Assembly (NCBI RefSeq): GCF_004761865.1
Contig: NZ_SJDM01000002.1
Span: 228,522 to 292,521, forward strand
Length of the DNA: 64,000 nt
Reading direction: 5' to 3'
DNA from: Crenalkalicoccus roseus
GTDB lineage: Bacteria; Pseudomonadota; Alphaproteobacteria; Acetobacterales; Acetobacteraceae
Shown here piece after piece: positions 1 to 9,773 of the stretch (positions are counted from its first letter, which is position 1; each line of letters opens with the position of its first letter). A program made the translations under genes and the position numbers. Below the pieces are notes generated by a model. That model searched no databases. It was not told where the DNA came from and saw nothing but the letters and a program-made list of their open reading frames with translations.

Positions 1-1245
1 CGTTGGGCCGGGCGCCACCCGCTCGGGCAGGAGCTCAACGCGCGCCTGGCGGAGCTCTCGGCACCCGACGACCGCACCATCCTGATCCGGCTCCACCGGC
101 CCTACGCCCTGCTGGCGGAGGCGCTGGGCAGCCCGGTCACGCCCTGCTGCTTCATCATGCCCGAGCGCTTGGCGCAGACCGACAGCGCCCGCCCGGTCGG
201 CGAGATCATCGGCAGCGGGCCGTTCCGCTTCCTCGCCGGGGAGCGCGTGCAGGGCAGCCGCTTCGTCTATGCGCGCAACGCGGACTACGTCCCGCGCGAG
301 GGGGGCGAGCCCTCCTGGACCGCGGGGCCGAAGCGGGTGCATGTCGAGCGGGTCGAGTGGCACATCATGCCCGATCCGGCCACCGCGGCCGGGGCGCTGC
401 AGGGCGGCGAGGTGGACTGGTGGGAGACGCCGACCGCCGACCTGCTGCCGGTGCTCCGGCGCAACCGCAACATCGTGGTCGCGCTGCCGAACCCGACCGG
501 GATGATGGCGTGGGGACGCTTCAACCACCTCCATCCGCCCTTCGACAACCAGCGCATCCGCCGCGCGCTGATGGGCGCCATCAACCAGGCGGACTACATG
601 ACCGCCGTCACCGGCACGGACCGCTCGCTGTGGCGCGACGGGGTGGGCTTCTTCCCGCCCGAGACCCCCTTCGCCTCCGATGCCGGGCTCGAGGTGCTGC
701 GCGGGCCGCGCGACCTCGACCGGGTGCGGCGGGAGATCGAGGCGGCGGGCTATCGCGGGGAGAGGGTGGTGCTCCTCGGCACCACCGACGTGCCGACGCT
801 GGCCGCGCTCAGCCATGTCGGGCACGACATGCTGCGCCGGGCGGGGCTGAACGTGGAGTTCGTCGCCACCGACTGGGGCACCGTGGTGGCGCGCCGCGCC
901 AGCCGCGAGCCGCCGGAGCGGGGCGGCTGGAGCATGTTCTTCACCTTCTGGACCGGGCTCGACAACATCAATCCCGGCGTGAACCAGCCGATCCGCGGCA
1001 ACGGCCGCGACGGCTGGTGGGGCTGGGCGACGAGCGAGCGGCTGGAGGCGCTGCGCGCCCGGTGGTTCGACGCCGACGACCTCGCCGCCCAGCAGGCGAT
1101 CGCGCGGGAGATGCAGGCCATCGCCTTCGAGGAGGCGCCGACCCTGCCGCTCGGACAGTATTTCCAGACCACTGCGCACCGCCGCGCGATCACCGAGGTG
1201 CAGCAGGGGCTGCCGGTGTTCTGGAGCCTGCGCAAGAGCGGCTGA
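1..1245 (+). CDS. Peptide-type ABC transporter substrate-binding protein (5' end missing)
   Basis: Extracytoplasmic solute-binding protein family 5 (DppA/OppA type), which delivers peptides or similar solutes to an ABC importer. The window opens inside the gene; 414 residues and the stop are visible. The reading frame is open from base 1, so the signal peptide is not seen. Family landmarks include MPERLA, GSGPFRF, FNHLHPPF and the closing PVFWSL. It is clearly paralogous to the next two genes, sharing the stretches ATDWGTVV, DPATAAGALQ and RRNRNI. It lies 78 bp ahead of the second paralogue on the same strand. The substrate cannot be told from sequence. Confidence 0.9.
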   Translation, partial: RWAGRHPLGQELNARLAELSAPDDRTILIRLHRPYALLAEALGSPVTPCCFIMPERLAQTDSARPVGEIIGSGPFRFLAGERVQGSRFVYARNADYVPREGGEPSWTAGPKRVHVERVEWHIMPDPATAAGALQGGEVDWWETPTADLLPVLRRNRNIVVALPNPTGMMAWGRFNHLHPPFDNQRIRRALMGAINQADYMTAVTGTDRSLWRDGVGFFPPETPFASDAGLEVLRGPRDLDRVRREIEAAGYRGERVVLLGTTDVPTLAALSHVGHDMLRRAGLNVEFVATDWGTVVARRASREPPERGGWSMFFTFWTGLDNINPGVNQPIRGNGRDGWWGWATSERLEALRARWFDADDLAAQQAIAREMQAIAFEEAPTLPLGQYFQTTAHRRAITEVQQGLPVFWSLRKSG

Positions 1246-1323
1246 GCGCTCCACCCCCCGGTCTTGCGGAGGGGCGGCGGCGGTGGTCCCATGGGGGCAA
1301 GCAAGACCACCCGGAGGCTCACG

Positions 1324-2916
1324 ATGAACCGGCGTTCCCTCCTCAAGGCGTCCGCTGCGGCGGGGGCCGTCGCGGCGCTGCCCCGCTTCGCCATCGCCCA
1401 GCCGCGGCAGGCGCGCCTCCTGCGCTTCGTGCCGCACGCCAACCTCGCCGTGCTCGACCCGATCTGGACCACCGCTTATATCAGCCGCAACCACGGGCTG
1501 ATGGTCTACGACACGCTGTTCGGGATCGACCGGGAGTTCCAGCCGCAGCCGCAGATGGCCGAGGGGCTGGCGGTGGAGGACGACGGCCGCACCGCAACCG
1601 TGACGCTGCGCGAGGGGCTGTACTTCCACGACGGCGAGCGGGTGCGCGCACAGGACTGCGTGGCCAGCCTGAAGCGCTGGATGAAGCGCAACCCCATCGG
1701 GCAGCATCTCGAGGGCCTGACCGAGGAGCTGACGGCGGTGGACGACCGGCGGCTGCGCTTCCGCCTGAAGCAGCCCTTCCCGATGCTGGCCCACGCGCTC
1801 GGCACCATCGGCGCGCCCATCCCCTTCATCATGCCGGAGCGGCTGGCCAATACCGATCCTTTCCAGCAGGTGCGCGAGGTGGTGGGCAGCGGCCCCTACC
1901 GCTTCAAGGCGGACGAGTTCAACTCCGGCAGCCTCGTGGTGTACGAGCGCTTCGCCGGCTACGCCCCGACGCCGCATGCCGGCAACGGGCTGCTCTCCGG
2001 CCCGAAGACGGTGCATTTCGACCGCGTCGAGTGGCACATCATCACCGACGCGGCGACCGCGGCCGGGGCGCTGCAGGCGGGCGAGATCGACTGGTACGAG
2101 CAGCCGCCGCCGGAGATCCAGCAGCTTCTCCGCCGCAACCGCCAGATCAGCGTCGAGCCGCTCGACCGGCTGCCGCTGACCGGCATCATGCGCTTCAACC
2201 ACCTGCATCCGCCCTTCAGCGAGAAGCGGATGCGGCAGGCCATCCTCCCGGCGGTGAGCCAGGAGGATCACATGATCGCCATCGTCGGCACCGACAAGGA
2301 CCTGTACCAGACCGGCACCGGCATCTTCACCCCCGGGACGCCGCTCGCCAACGACGAGGGGATGGAGGTGCTGACCGGCCCGCGCAGCATCGAGCGCGCG
2401 CGCCAGCTCCTGCGCGAGGCCGGCTACACCAACCAGCCGATCCGCCTGCTCGGCTCCACCGACATCCTCGCCCCCTCGGCCATGACCCAGGTGGCGGCGG
2501 ACATGTTCCGCCGCCTCGAGGTCAATCTCGACCTGGTGCTGACCGACTGGGGCACGGTGGTGCAGCGGCGCGCCTCTCGCGAGCCGCTGGAGCGCGGCGG
2601 CTGGTCGGTGTTCTGCACCGCCTTCAACGCCTACGACTTCCTCGACCCCGCCGGGCACTTTCCGCTGCGCGGCAACGGCACCAGCGGCTGGTTCGGCTGG
2701 CCGACCGTGCCGCGCCTGGAGGAGCTGCGCCTCGAATGGTTCGGCGCCCCCGACCTCGAGGCGCAGCAGCGGATCGCGCGCGAGATCCAGCGCGTGGCGC
2801 TGGACGAGGTGGTCTACGTGCCGCTCGGCTCCTACCTCTCCATCATGGCGATGCGCCGGAACCTGGAGGGGCGGGTGCCCGGCCCGCCGGTGTTCTGGGG
2901 CATCCGTCGGGCCTGA
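1324..2916 (+). CDS. Peptide-type ABC transporter substrate-binding protein, second paralogue
   Basis: A 530-residue family 5 binding protein. The start is placed at the ATG encoding MNRRSLLKAS because this gives a Tat-type signal peptide (N-R-R-S-L-L-K, then an alanine-rich stretch ending near AIAQP). An upstream in-frame ATG at 1264 would bury that signal. The mature protein runs from RLLRFVPHANL to PVFWGIRR. The family segment with HDGER and DCVASLKRW (about residues 105-120) is intact. It lies between two paralogues, with a hairpin just after its stop, so it may be transcribed apart from the transporter genes downstream. Ligand unknown. Confidence 0.93.
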   Translation: MNRRSLLKASAAAGAVAALPRFAIAQPRQARLLRFVPHANLAVLDPIWTTAYISRNHGLMVYDTLFGIDREFQPQPQMAEGLAVEDDGRTATVTLREGLYFHDGERVRAQDCVASLKRWMKRNPIGQHLEGLTEELTAVDDRRLRFRLKQPFPMLAHALGTIGAPIPFIMPERLANTDPFQQVREVVGSGPYRFKADEFNSGSLVVYERFAGYAPTPHAGNGLLSGPKTVHFDRVEWHIITDAATAAGALQAGEIDWYEQPPPEIQQLLRRNRQISVEPLDRLPLTGIMRFNHLHPPFSEKRMRQAILPAVSQEDHMIAIVGTDKDLYQTGTGIFTPGTPLANDEGMEVLTGPRSIERARQLLREAGYTNQPIRLLGSTDILAPSAMTQVAADMFRRLEVNLDLVLTDWGTVVQRRASREPLERGGWSVFCTAFNAYDFLDPAGHFPLRGNGTSGWFGWPTVPRLEELRLEWFGAPDLEAQQRIAREIQRVALDEVVYVPLGSYLSIMAMRRNLEGRVPGPPVFWGIRRA

Positions 2917-2921
2917 CGCCG

Positions 2922-2947
2922 CGCGTCCCGGAGCGCTTCGGGACGCG
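2922..2947 (+). terminator. Hairpin after the second binding protein
   Basis: Nine-base perfect arms (2922-2930 and 2939-2947, CGCGTCCCG and its complement) enclose an 8-base loop, starting 6 bases after the stop of the preceding gene. There is no T-run, so it would be a Rho-assisted or attenuating hairpin rather than a classical intrinsic terminator. It lies upstream of the sigma54-like site, in a 234-bp gap. Confidence 0.45.
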
Positions 2948-3003
2948 GCGGTCCCGGCTGCGCCCGTCGGAGCACGGGATGGCGGGCCGGCCGCCGGGGC
3001 GCT

Positions 3004-3019
3004 TGGCACGGCGCATGCA
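3004..3019 (+). promoter_or_regulatory. Candidate sigma54 (RpoN) promoter for the third binding protein and transporter
   Basis: TGGCACG (3004-3010), four bases, then ATGCA (3015-3019). The sigma54 consensus is TGGCACG-N4-TTGCA, so this differs at one position and keeps the invariant GG and GC with exactly ten bases between them. It is 132 bp before the ATG at 3151, in the gap that follows the 2922-2947 hairpin. RpoN control of peptide uptake by nitrogen status would make sense, but no enhancer site or RpoN-dependent activator gene was recognised in the window. Confidence 0.4.
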
Positions 3020-3150
3020 AACCTTCTCCCCCGTCGCCCGCACCCAGCGGCGGAGCGCCCGTGGAGCCTCTGCGATGGTCCCTGGCGCTCTGCCCGGCCT
3101 TAAGGCAGTTTGATGGAAATCCGGGCGAGGCAACGGCTGGGAGAGAGAAC

Positions 3151-4752
3151 ATGGACCGGAGGCATTTCCTGAAGGCGGCCGCAGCCGCCGGCGCACTGGC
3201 CGGAACGGCCGGGCTTGCGGCGCCGGCCCTGGCGCAGGGCACGGCGGCGCGCACGCTGCGCTTCGTGCCGCAGGCCAACCTGGCGAATTTCGACCCGATC
3301 TGGGGCACGCAATACGTCGTGCGCAACGCCTCGGTGCTGGTGTGGGATACGCTCTACGGCCTGAACGCGGAACTCCAGCCGCAGCGCCAGATGGTCGAGG
3401 GCGAGGAAATCTCCGACGACGGGAAGACCTGGACCTTCCGCCTGCGCGAGGGGCTGCGCTTCCACGACGGGGAGCCGGTCAGGGCGCAGGACTGCGTCGC
3501 CAGCCTGAACCGGTGGATGGTGCGCGACGGTATGGGCCAGATGCTGCGCGCCATCCAGGAGGAGCTGGTGGCGGTGGACGACCGCACCTTCCGCTGGCGC
3601 CTCCGGCAGCCCTACCCGAAGATGCTGCTGGCCCTCGGCAAGACCAACACGCCGATGGCCTTCATGATGCCGGAGCGGCTGGCGAGGACCGATCCGTTCC
3701 AGCAGATCACGGAGTATGTCGGCTCCGGGCCGATGCGCTTCCTGCGCAACGAGTGGGTGCCGGGGGCGCGGGCGGTGTTCGCGCGCTTCGAGAACTACGT
3801 TCCCCGTGGCGAGCCCGCCTCCTGGCTGGCCGGCGGCAAGCGCGTCACGATAGACCGGCTGGAATGGATCATCATGCCCGATCCCGCCACCGCCTCGGCG
3901 GCGCTGCAGAGCGGCGAGGTCGACTGGTGGGAGACGCCGCTGACCGACCTCGTGCCGCAGCTCCGGCGCAACCGCAACATCCAGGTGGACATCGCCGACC
4001 CGCTGGGCAACATCGGCTCCTTCCGCTTCAACCACCTGCACCCGCCCTTCAACGACGTCCGCGCGCGCCGCGCCGTCGCCATGGCGCTCAACCAGGAGGA
4101 CTATATGCGCGCGGTGGTCGGCGACGACCGCAACCTGTGGCAGACGTCGGCCAGCTTCTTCACCCCCGGCACGCCCCTCTACACCGAGGAGGGCGGCGAC
4201 ATCCTCAAGGGCCCGCGCGACATCGAGGGCGCGCGGCGGCTGCTGCGCGAGGCGGGCTACGACGGCCAGCCGATCACCGTGCTGGTGGCGCAGGACCAGG
4301 CACCGCTCAAGGCCATGGGCGAGGTGACGGACGCGCTGCTCCGCTCGATCGGCATGACCGTGGACTTCGTGGCGACCGACTGGGGCACGGTGGGTCAGCG
4401 CCGCGCCTCCAAGGCGCCGCCGGGGCAGGGGGGATGGCACGTCTTCCACACCTGGCACGCGGGCGCCGACTGCACCAACCCGGCGACGCAGATCCAGATC
4501 CGCGCCAATGGCGACGGCGCCTGGTTCGGCTGGCCGAAGGACGAGGCGGTGGAGGCGGCGCGCGACAAGTGGTTCGAGGCGCCGGATCTCGAGGCGGAGA
4601 AGGCGGCGGTGGCGGAGATGAACCGGGCGCTGTTCAACCACGTCACCTACGCGCCGACCGGCTTCTACAAGACCTACCAGGCCTGGCGGCGCAACGTCTC
4701 CGGCGTTATCGGGGCGCCGATCCCCTTCTTCTGGGGCATCGCCAAGACCTGA
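3151..4752 (+). CDS. Peptide-type ABC transporter substrate-binding protein, third paralogue
   Basis: A 533-residue family 5 binding protein with an N-terminal Tat signal (MDRRHFLKAA, hydrophobic alanine stretch, cleavage likely after ALAQ). The start is chosen for this signal and for the GGGAGAGAG ribosome site just upstream; a longer open frame from 3061 is not needed. It shares LRFVPQANL, MMPERLARTD, ATDWGTV and a C-terminal FFWGIAK with the two upstream paralogues. The permease gene starts 20 bp after its stop, so it is the most likely dedicated partner of this transporter. It is probably periplasmic, binding a peptide or opine-like solute. Confidence 0.94.
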   Translation: MDRRHFLKAAAAAGALAGTAGLAAPALAQGTAARTLRFVPQANLANFDPIWGTQYVVRNASVLVWDTLYGLNAELQPQRQMVEGEEISDDGKTWTFRLREGLRFHDGEPVRAQDCVASLNRWMVRDGMGQMLRAIQEELVAVDDRTFRWRLRQPYPKMLLALGKTNTPMAFMMPERLARTDPFQQITEYVGSGPMRFLRNEWVPGARAVFARFENYVPRGEPASWLAGGKRVTIDRLEWIIMPDPATASAALQSGEVDWWETPLTDLVPQLRRNRNIQVDIADPLGNIGSFRFNHLHPPFNDVRARRAVAMALNQEDYMRAVVGDDRNLWQTSASFFTPGTPLYTEEGGDILKGPRDIEGARRLLREAGYDGQPITVLVAQDQAPLKAMGEVTDALLRSIGMTVDFVATDWGTVGQRRASKAPPGQGGWHVFHTWHAGADCTNPATQIQIRANGDGAWFGWPKDEAVEAARDKWFEAPDLEAEKAAVAEMNRALFNHVTYAPTGFYKTYQAWRRNVSGVIGAPIPFFWGIAKT

Positions 4753-4772
4753 GCGGAGCAGCCTGACACACC

Positions 4773-5713
<941 letters not shown>

Positions 5714-5714
<1 letters not shown>

Positions 5715-6649
5715 TGGCCTCCGCCCATACCGCGCCGCTCGGCCTCGCCGCGGAGTCCCGCCCGCCCGTCGCGGCCGCCCCCCCGATGCCGGACGTGCTG
5801 CCGCCGGTGAAGCCCCGCCGGGGCCTCGTGGGCTTCGTGTACCGCCACCCGACCATGGCGATCGGCGGCTTCCTGCTGCTGGTGATGATCTTCATCGCCG
5901 TCTTCGCGCCCCTGCTCTGGACCGTGGACCCGACCGCCCTGGCCCCGGCGCGGCGCACGCGCGAACCCTCCCTGGAGCACTGGTTCGGCACCGACATGCT
6001 GGGCCGGGACGTCTATTCGCGCGTGATGTACGGGGCGCGGGTATCGCTGATCGTGGGCTTCGCGGTCGCCATCCTCTCCTCCGTCATCGGCCTCGCCATC
6101 GGGCTGGTCTCGGGCTTCATCCGCGTCGCCGACGGCATCATCATGCGGATCATGGACGGTCTGATGTCCATCCCGCCGATCCTGCTGGCGATCGCGCTGA
6201 TGGCGCTCACCCGCGGCTCGGTGCAGAACGTCATCATCGCCATCACCATCGCCGAGATCCCGCGCGTCTCGCGCCTGGTGCGCGGCGTGGTGCTGTCCTT
6301 GCGGGAGCAGCCCTACGTGGAGGCGGCGGTGGCGGCGGGCACGCGCACGCCGATGATCATCCTGCGCCACATCCTGCCGAACACCCTCGCGCCGATCACC
6401 GTGCAGGCGACCTACATCTGCGCCTCGGCGATGATCGTGGAGGCGATCCTCTCCTTCATCGGCGCCGGCACCCCGCCCATCATCCCCTCCTGGGGGAACA
6501 TCATGGCGGAGGGGCGCGCGCTCTGGCAGGTGAAGCCCTACATCGTGTTCTTCCCCGCCCTGTTCCTCTCCATCACCGTGCTCGCGGTGAACCTGCTGGG
6601 CGACGGCCTGCGGGACGCGCTCGATCCGCGCATGGCGAAGAGGCTCTGA
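5714..6649 (+). CDS. ABC transporter permease, DppC/OppC type
   Basis: Second permease subunit of the importer, 311 residues. A proline-rich cytoplasmic N-terminus of about 45 residues is followed by a first helix ([16 protein letters not shown]) and the DppC hallmark [16 protein letters not shown]. Later helices surround the EAA loop ([14 protein letters not shown]). The C-terminus, [12 protein letters not shown], is diagnostic of the family. It is coupled to DppB by a one-base overlap and lies 3 bp ahead of the first ATPase gene. Confidence 0.96.
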
Positions 6650-6652
6650 CGC

Positions 6653-7645
6653 ATGGCACTGCTCGAGATCGAGAACCTGCAGACGCACTTCCGCACGCCC
6701 GACGGGGTGAACCGCGCCGTGGACGGCGTCTCCTTCAACGTCGAGGCGGGGGAGACGCTGGCGGTGGTGGGCGAATCGGGCTGCGGCAAGTCCGTCACCG
6801 CCATGTCCATCCTGCGCCTGATCCCGGAACCGCCGGGCAGGATCGCCGGCGCCATCCGCTTCCAGGGGCGCAACCTGCTCGAGCTCTCCGACCGCGAGAT
6901 GCGCGACATCCGCGGCAACGAGATCAGCATGATCTTCCAGGAGCCGATGACCAGCCTGAACCCGGTGCTGACCGTGGGGCGGCAGATCGGCGAGACGCTC
7001 AGGCTGCACCAGGGGCTGAACCGCCAGCAGGCCGAGGCGCGGGCGGTGGAGATGCTGCAGCTTGTCGGCATCCCGGAGCCGCAGCGCCGGGTGCGGGAGT
7101 ATCCGCACCAGCTCTCGGGCGGGATGCGCCAGCGCGTGATGATCGCCATCGCGCTCGCCTGCAACCCGAAGCTGCTGATCGCGGACGAGCCCACCACCGC
7201 GCTCGACGTCACCATCCAGGCGCAGATCCTCGACCTGATGCGCGACCTGAAGCGCCGCGTCGGCGCGGCCATCGTTCTCATCACCCACGATCTCGGCGTG
7301 GTGGCGGAGGTCGCGGAGCGCGTCGTCGTCATGTATGCCGGACGCAAGGTGGAGGAGGCGCAGGTTGGCCCGCTGTTCCGCACGCCGCGCCATCCCTACA
7401 CCCAGGGGCTGCTCGGCTCGGTGCCGAAGCTCGGCTCCTCGCTCACCGGCACGGAGACGCGGCTGGCGGAGATCCCCGGCCTCGTCCCGAGCCTCAAGCA
7501 GAAGATCCCGGGTTGCGTCTTCGCCAGCCGCTGCCCGCACGCGACCGACCTCTGCCGCGAGGTGGCGCCGGCGCTGGAGGAGAAGGCGCCCGGCCATGTC
7601 GCCGCGTGCCACTACGCGGCCAGGGAAGGGGCAATGGCGGCATGA
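6653..7645 (+). CDS. ABC transporter ATP-binding protein, DppD/OppD type
   Basis: Cytoplasmic ATPase of the importer, 330 residues. Walker A GESGCGKS at 40-47, signature LSGGMRQRV near 160, Walker [14 protein letters not shown] just after it, and the switch histidine in ITHDLG. The C-terminal oligopeptide-ABC extension carries cysteines ([10 protein letters not shown]...LC...AACH) as in other OppD/DppD proteins. The last four bases (ATGA) overlap the start of the second ATPase, so the two are probably made in equal amounts as a heterodimer. Confidence 0.96.
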   Translation: MALLEIENLQTHFRTPDGVNRAVDGVSFNVEAGETLAVVGESGCGKSVTAMSILRLIPEPPGRIAGAIRFQGRNLLELSDREMRDIRGNEISMIFQEPMTSLNPVLTVGRQIGETLRLHQGLNRQQAEARAVEMLQLVGIPEPQRRVREYPHQLSGGMRQRVMIAIALACNPKLLIADEPTTALDVTIQAQILDLMRDLKRRVGAAIVLITHDLGVVAEVAERVVVMYAGRKVEEAQVGPLFRTPRHPYTQGLLGSVPKLGSSLTGTETRLAEIPGLVPSLKQKIPGCVFASRCPHATDLCREVAPALEEKAPGHVAACHYAAREGAMAA

Positions 7646-8670
7646 GCAGGCCGATCCTCGAGGTCAAGGACCTCAAGAAGCACTTCCCCATCCATGGCGG
7701 CTTCTTCGGCGGCGTCACCGGCCATGTCTATGCGGTGGACGGCGTCTCCTTCGACATCGCCAGGGGCGAGACCCTGTCGCTGGTCGGCGAGTCCGGCTGC
7801 GGCAAGTCCACCGTAGGCAAGGCGATCCTGCGCCTCTTCCCCATCACCGCGGGCCAGGTGGTGCTGGACGGCACGCGCATCGACGACATGCCGGCCGGCA
7901 GGCTGCGCCCGCTCCGCCGCCGCATCCAGGTGGTGTTCCAGGACCCGTTCAGCTCGCTCAACCCGCGCATGCGGGTGCGCGACATCCTGGCCGAGCCGAT
8001 CCGCAATTTCGGCCTGGCGAAGGGCAAAGACGAGATGGAGGAGCGGGTCGCGGCGCTGATGGACAAGGTGCGCCTGCCGCGCGACGCGGTGGGGCGCTGG
8101 CCGCACGAGTTCTCCGGCGGGCAGCGCCAGCGCATCGGCATCGCCCGCGCGCTTGCGGCCGAGCCGGACATCATCATCTGCGACGAGGCGGTTTCGGCCC
8201 TCGACGTGTCGGTGAAGGCGCAGATCGTGAACCTCCTGCAGGACCTGCAGAAGGAGCTCGGCCTCGCGATGCTGTTCATCTCGCACGACCTCGCCATCGT
8301 CGAACACATGACGCACCGCGTCGCCGTCATGTACCTCGGCAAGATCGTGGAGGTGGCGCCGAAGCGCGAGTTGTTCGCCGCACCGAAGCACCCCTACACC
8401 GAGGCGCTGCTCTCCGCCGTGCCGGTGCCGGAGCCGGGGGCGCAGCGGCAGCGCATCATCCTCAAGGGCGACGTGCCAAGCCCGATCAACCCACCGAAGG
8501 GATGCCGCTTCCATACCCGATGCCCTTACGCTTTCGACCGCTGCCGGGTGGAGGAGCCGCCCCTGCGGCCGTTGGAGGCGGGGCACCTCGCCGCCTGCCA
8601 CCTGCACGACCGCCCGGCGGCCGAGAACCCGTTGGCCGGCGCCAGGGGGGGCGCGCTGCTGCCCGCCTGA
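7642..8670 (+). CDS. ABC transporter ATP-binding protein, DppF/OppF type
   Basis: Second ATPase of the importer, 342 residues. The start ([16 protein letters not shown]) overlaps the previous stop by ATGA. A long open frame continues upstream in this frame but is a high-GC shadow of the permease and first ATPase genes. It shows Walker [10 protein letters not shown], signature [10 protein letters not shown], Walker [14 protein letters not shown] and the OppF-style C-terminal [15 protein letters not shown]. It is the last gene of the transporter operon and is followed by a GC-rich hairpin. Confidence 0.96.
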   Translation: MSRPILEVKDLKKHFPIHGGFFGGVTGHVYAVDGVSFDIARGETLSLVGESGCGKSTVGKAILRLFPITAGQVVLDGTRIDDMPAGRLRPLRRRIQVVFQDPFSSLNPRMRVRDILAEPIRNFGLAKGKDEMEERVAALMDKVRLPRDAVGRWPHEFSGGQRQRIGIARALAAEPDIIICDEAVSALDVSVKAQIVNLLQDLQKELGLAMLFISHDLAIVEHMTHRVAVMYLGKIVEVAPKRELFAAPKHPYTEALLSAVPVPEPGAQRQRIILKGDVPSPINPPKGCRFHTRCPYAFDRCRVEEPPLRPLEAGHLAACHLHDRPAAENPLAGARGGALLPA

Positions 8671-8687
8671 TCCCTCCGCCCGGATCG

Positions 8688-8717
8688 CCGGCGGCCCCGG
8701 GCGCCCGCGGCCGCCGG
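8688..8717 (+). terminator. GC-rich hairpin ending the peptide transporter operon
   Basis: Arms CCGGCGGCC (8688-8696) and GGCCGCCGG (8709-8717) pair perfectly. The 12-base loop can itself form a short CGGG/CCCG stem. It begins 18 bases after the stop of the last ATPase gene. No T-tract follows. Confidence 0.4.
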
Positions 8718-8745
8718 GCGGGCGGCCAGTGAGGGGAGGCGCGCC

Positions 8746-9105
8746 TTGGCCGAGCCGGTGATGCTCGAGGTGCGCGAGCGGCGCAGCCCGTTCGGGCGCT
8801 TCTGCAAATGGGCCTTCTGGATCTTCCAGGGGGTGATGCTGCTGCTGGCGCTCGGCACCTGCGCGGCGGTGACGCCCTACCTGGCCGATCCCGACCCCGA
8901 GGTCGCGATGGGGGCGGGCATGTTCGGCGCCCTGGCGCTCGGGGCGCTGTGGGCGATCTGGCCCGGGGGCACCGTGATCCTGGGGGTGCTCGTCCTGCTG
9001 ACGCGGGGGCGCAAGCGCCTGATCCCGGCGCCGGACGGCGCCGCCGCGCCGTCGGGCCGGAGCCGCGGCGGCGGCAGCGTGCCGCCGACCGGACCGCCCC
9101 GCTGA
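8746..9105 (+). CDS. Small two-helix membrane protein, unknown function
   Basis: A 119-residue protein not recognised as a named family. The start is a TTG with a strong GAGGGGAGG ribosome site 5 bases upstream; the next ATG is at codon 5. It has a basic N-terminus ([14 protein letters not shown]), one membrane segment at about 22-43, an acidic hairpin ([12 protein letters not shown]), a second long hydrophobic stretch at about 57-84, and a Gly/Pro/Ser-rich basic tail. Both termini are therefore predicted to be cytoplasmic. It lies between the peptide transporter and the Mo hydroxylase genes with no evident link to either. Confidence 0.7.
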   Translation: MAEPVMLEVRERRSPFGRFCKWAFWIFQGVMLLLALGTCAAVTPYLADPDPEVAMGAGMFGALALGALWAIWPGGTVILGVLVLLTRGRKRLIPAPDGAAAPSGRSRGGGSVPPTGPPR

Positions 9106-9215
9106 CGCCGTTTCGCGGCGCTTGACGGAGAGGCGGGCGCGGGGTGAGCTTTCGCATCATGCGCGGTCCCCCGGGCCGCCGGCCATTTGCGAACGGAATC
9201 CTTGGGAGGCGCGGA

Positions 9216-9719
<504 letters not shown>

Positions 9720-9773
9720 CGGGCGGCCCGCCGCTGCGGGCATGGCTGGCGTCAGGGGGTGGGAGACGGTCCA

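Noticed and set aside
9122-9150. TTGACG at 9122 as a sigma70 -35 box for the Mo hydroxylase genes.
   Set aside because: The sequence at the correct spacing (TGAGCT) has only two matches to a -10 box.
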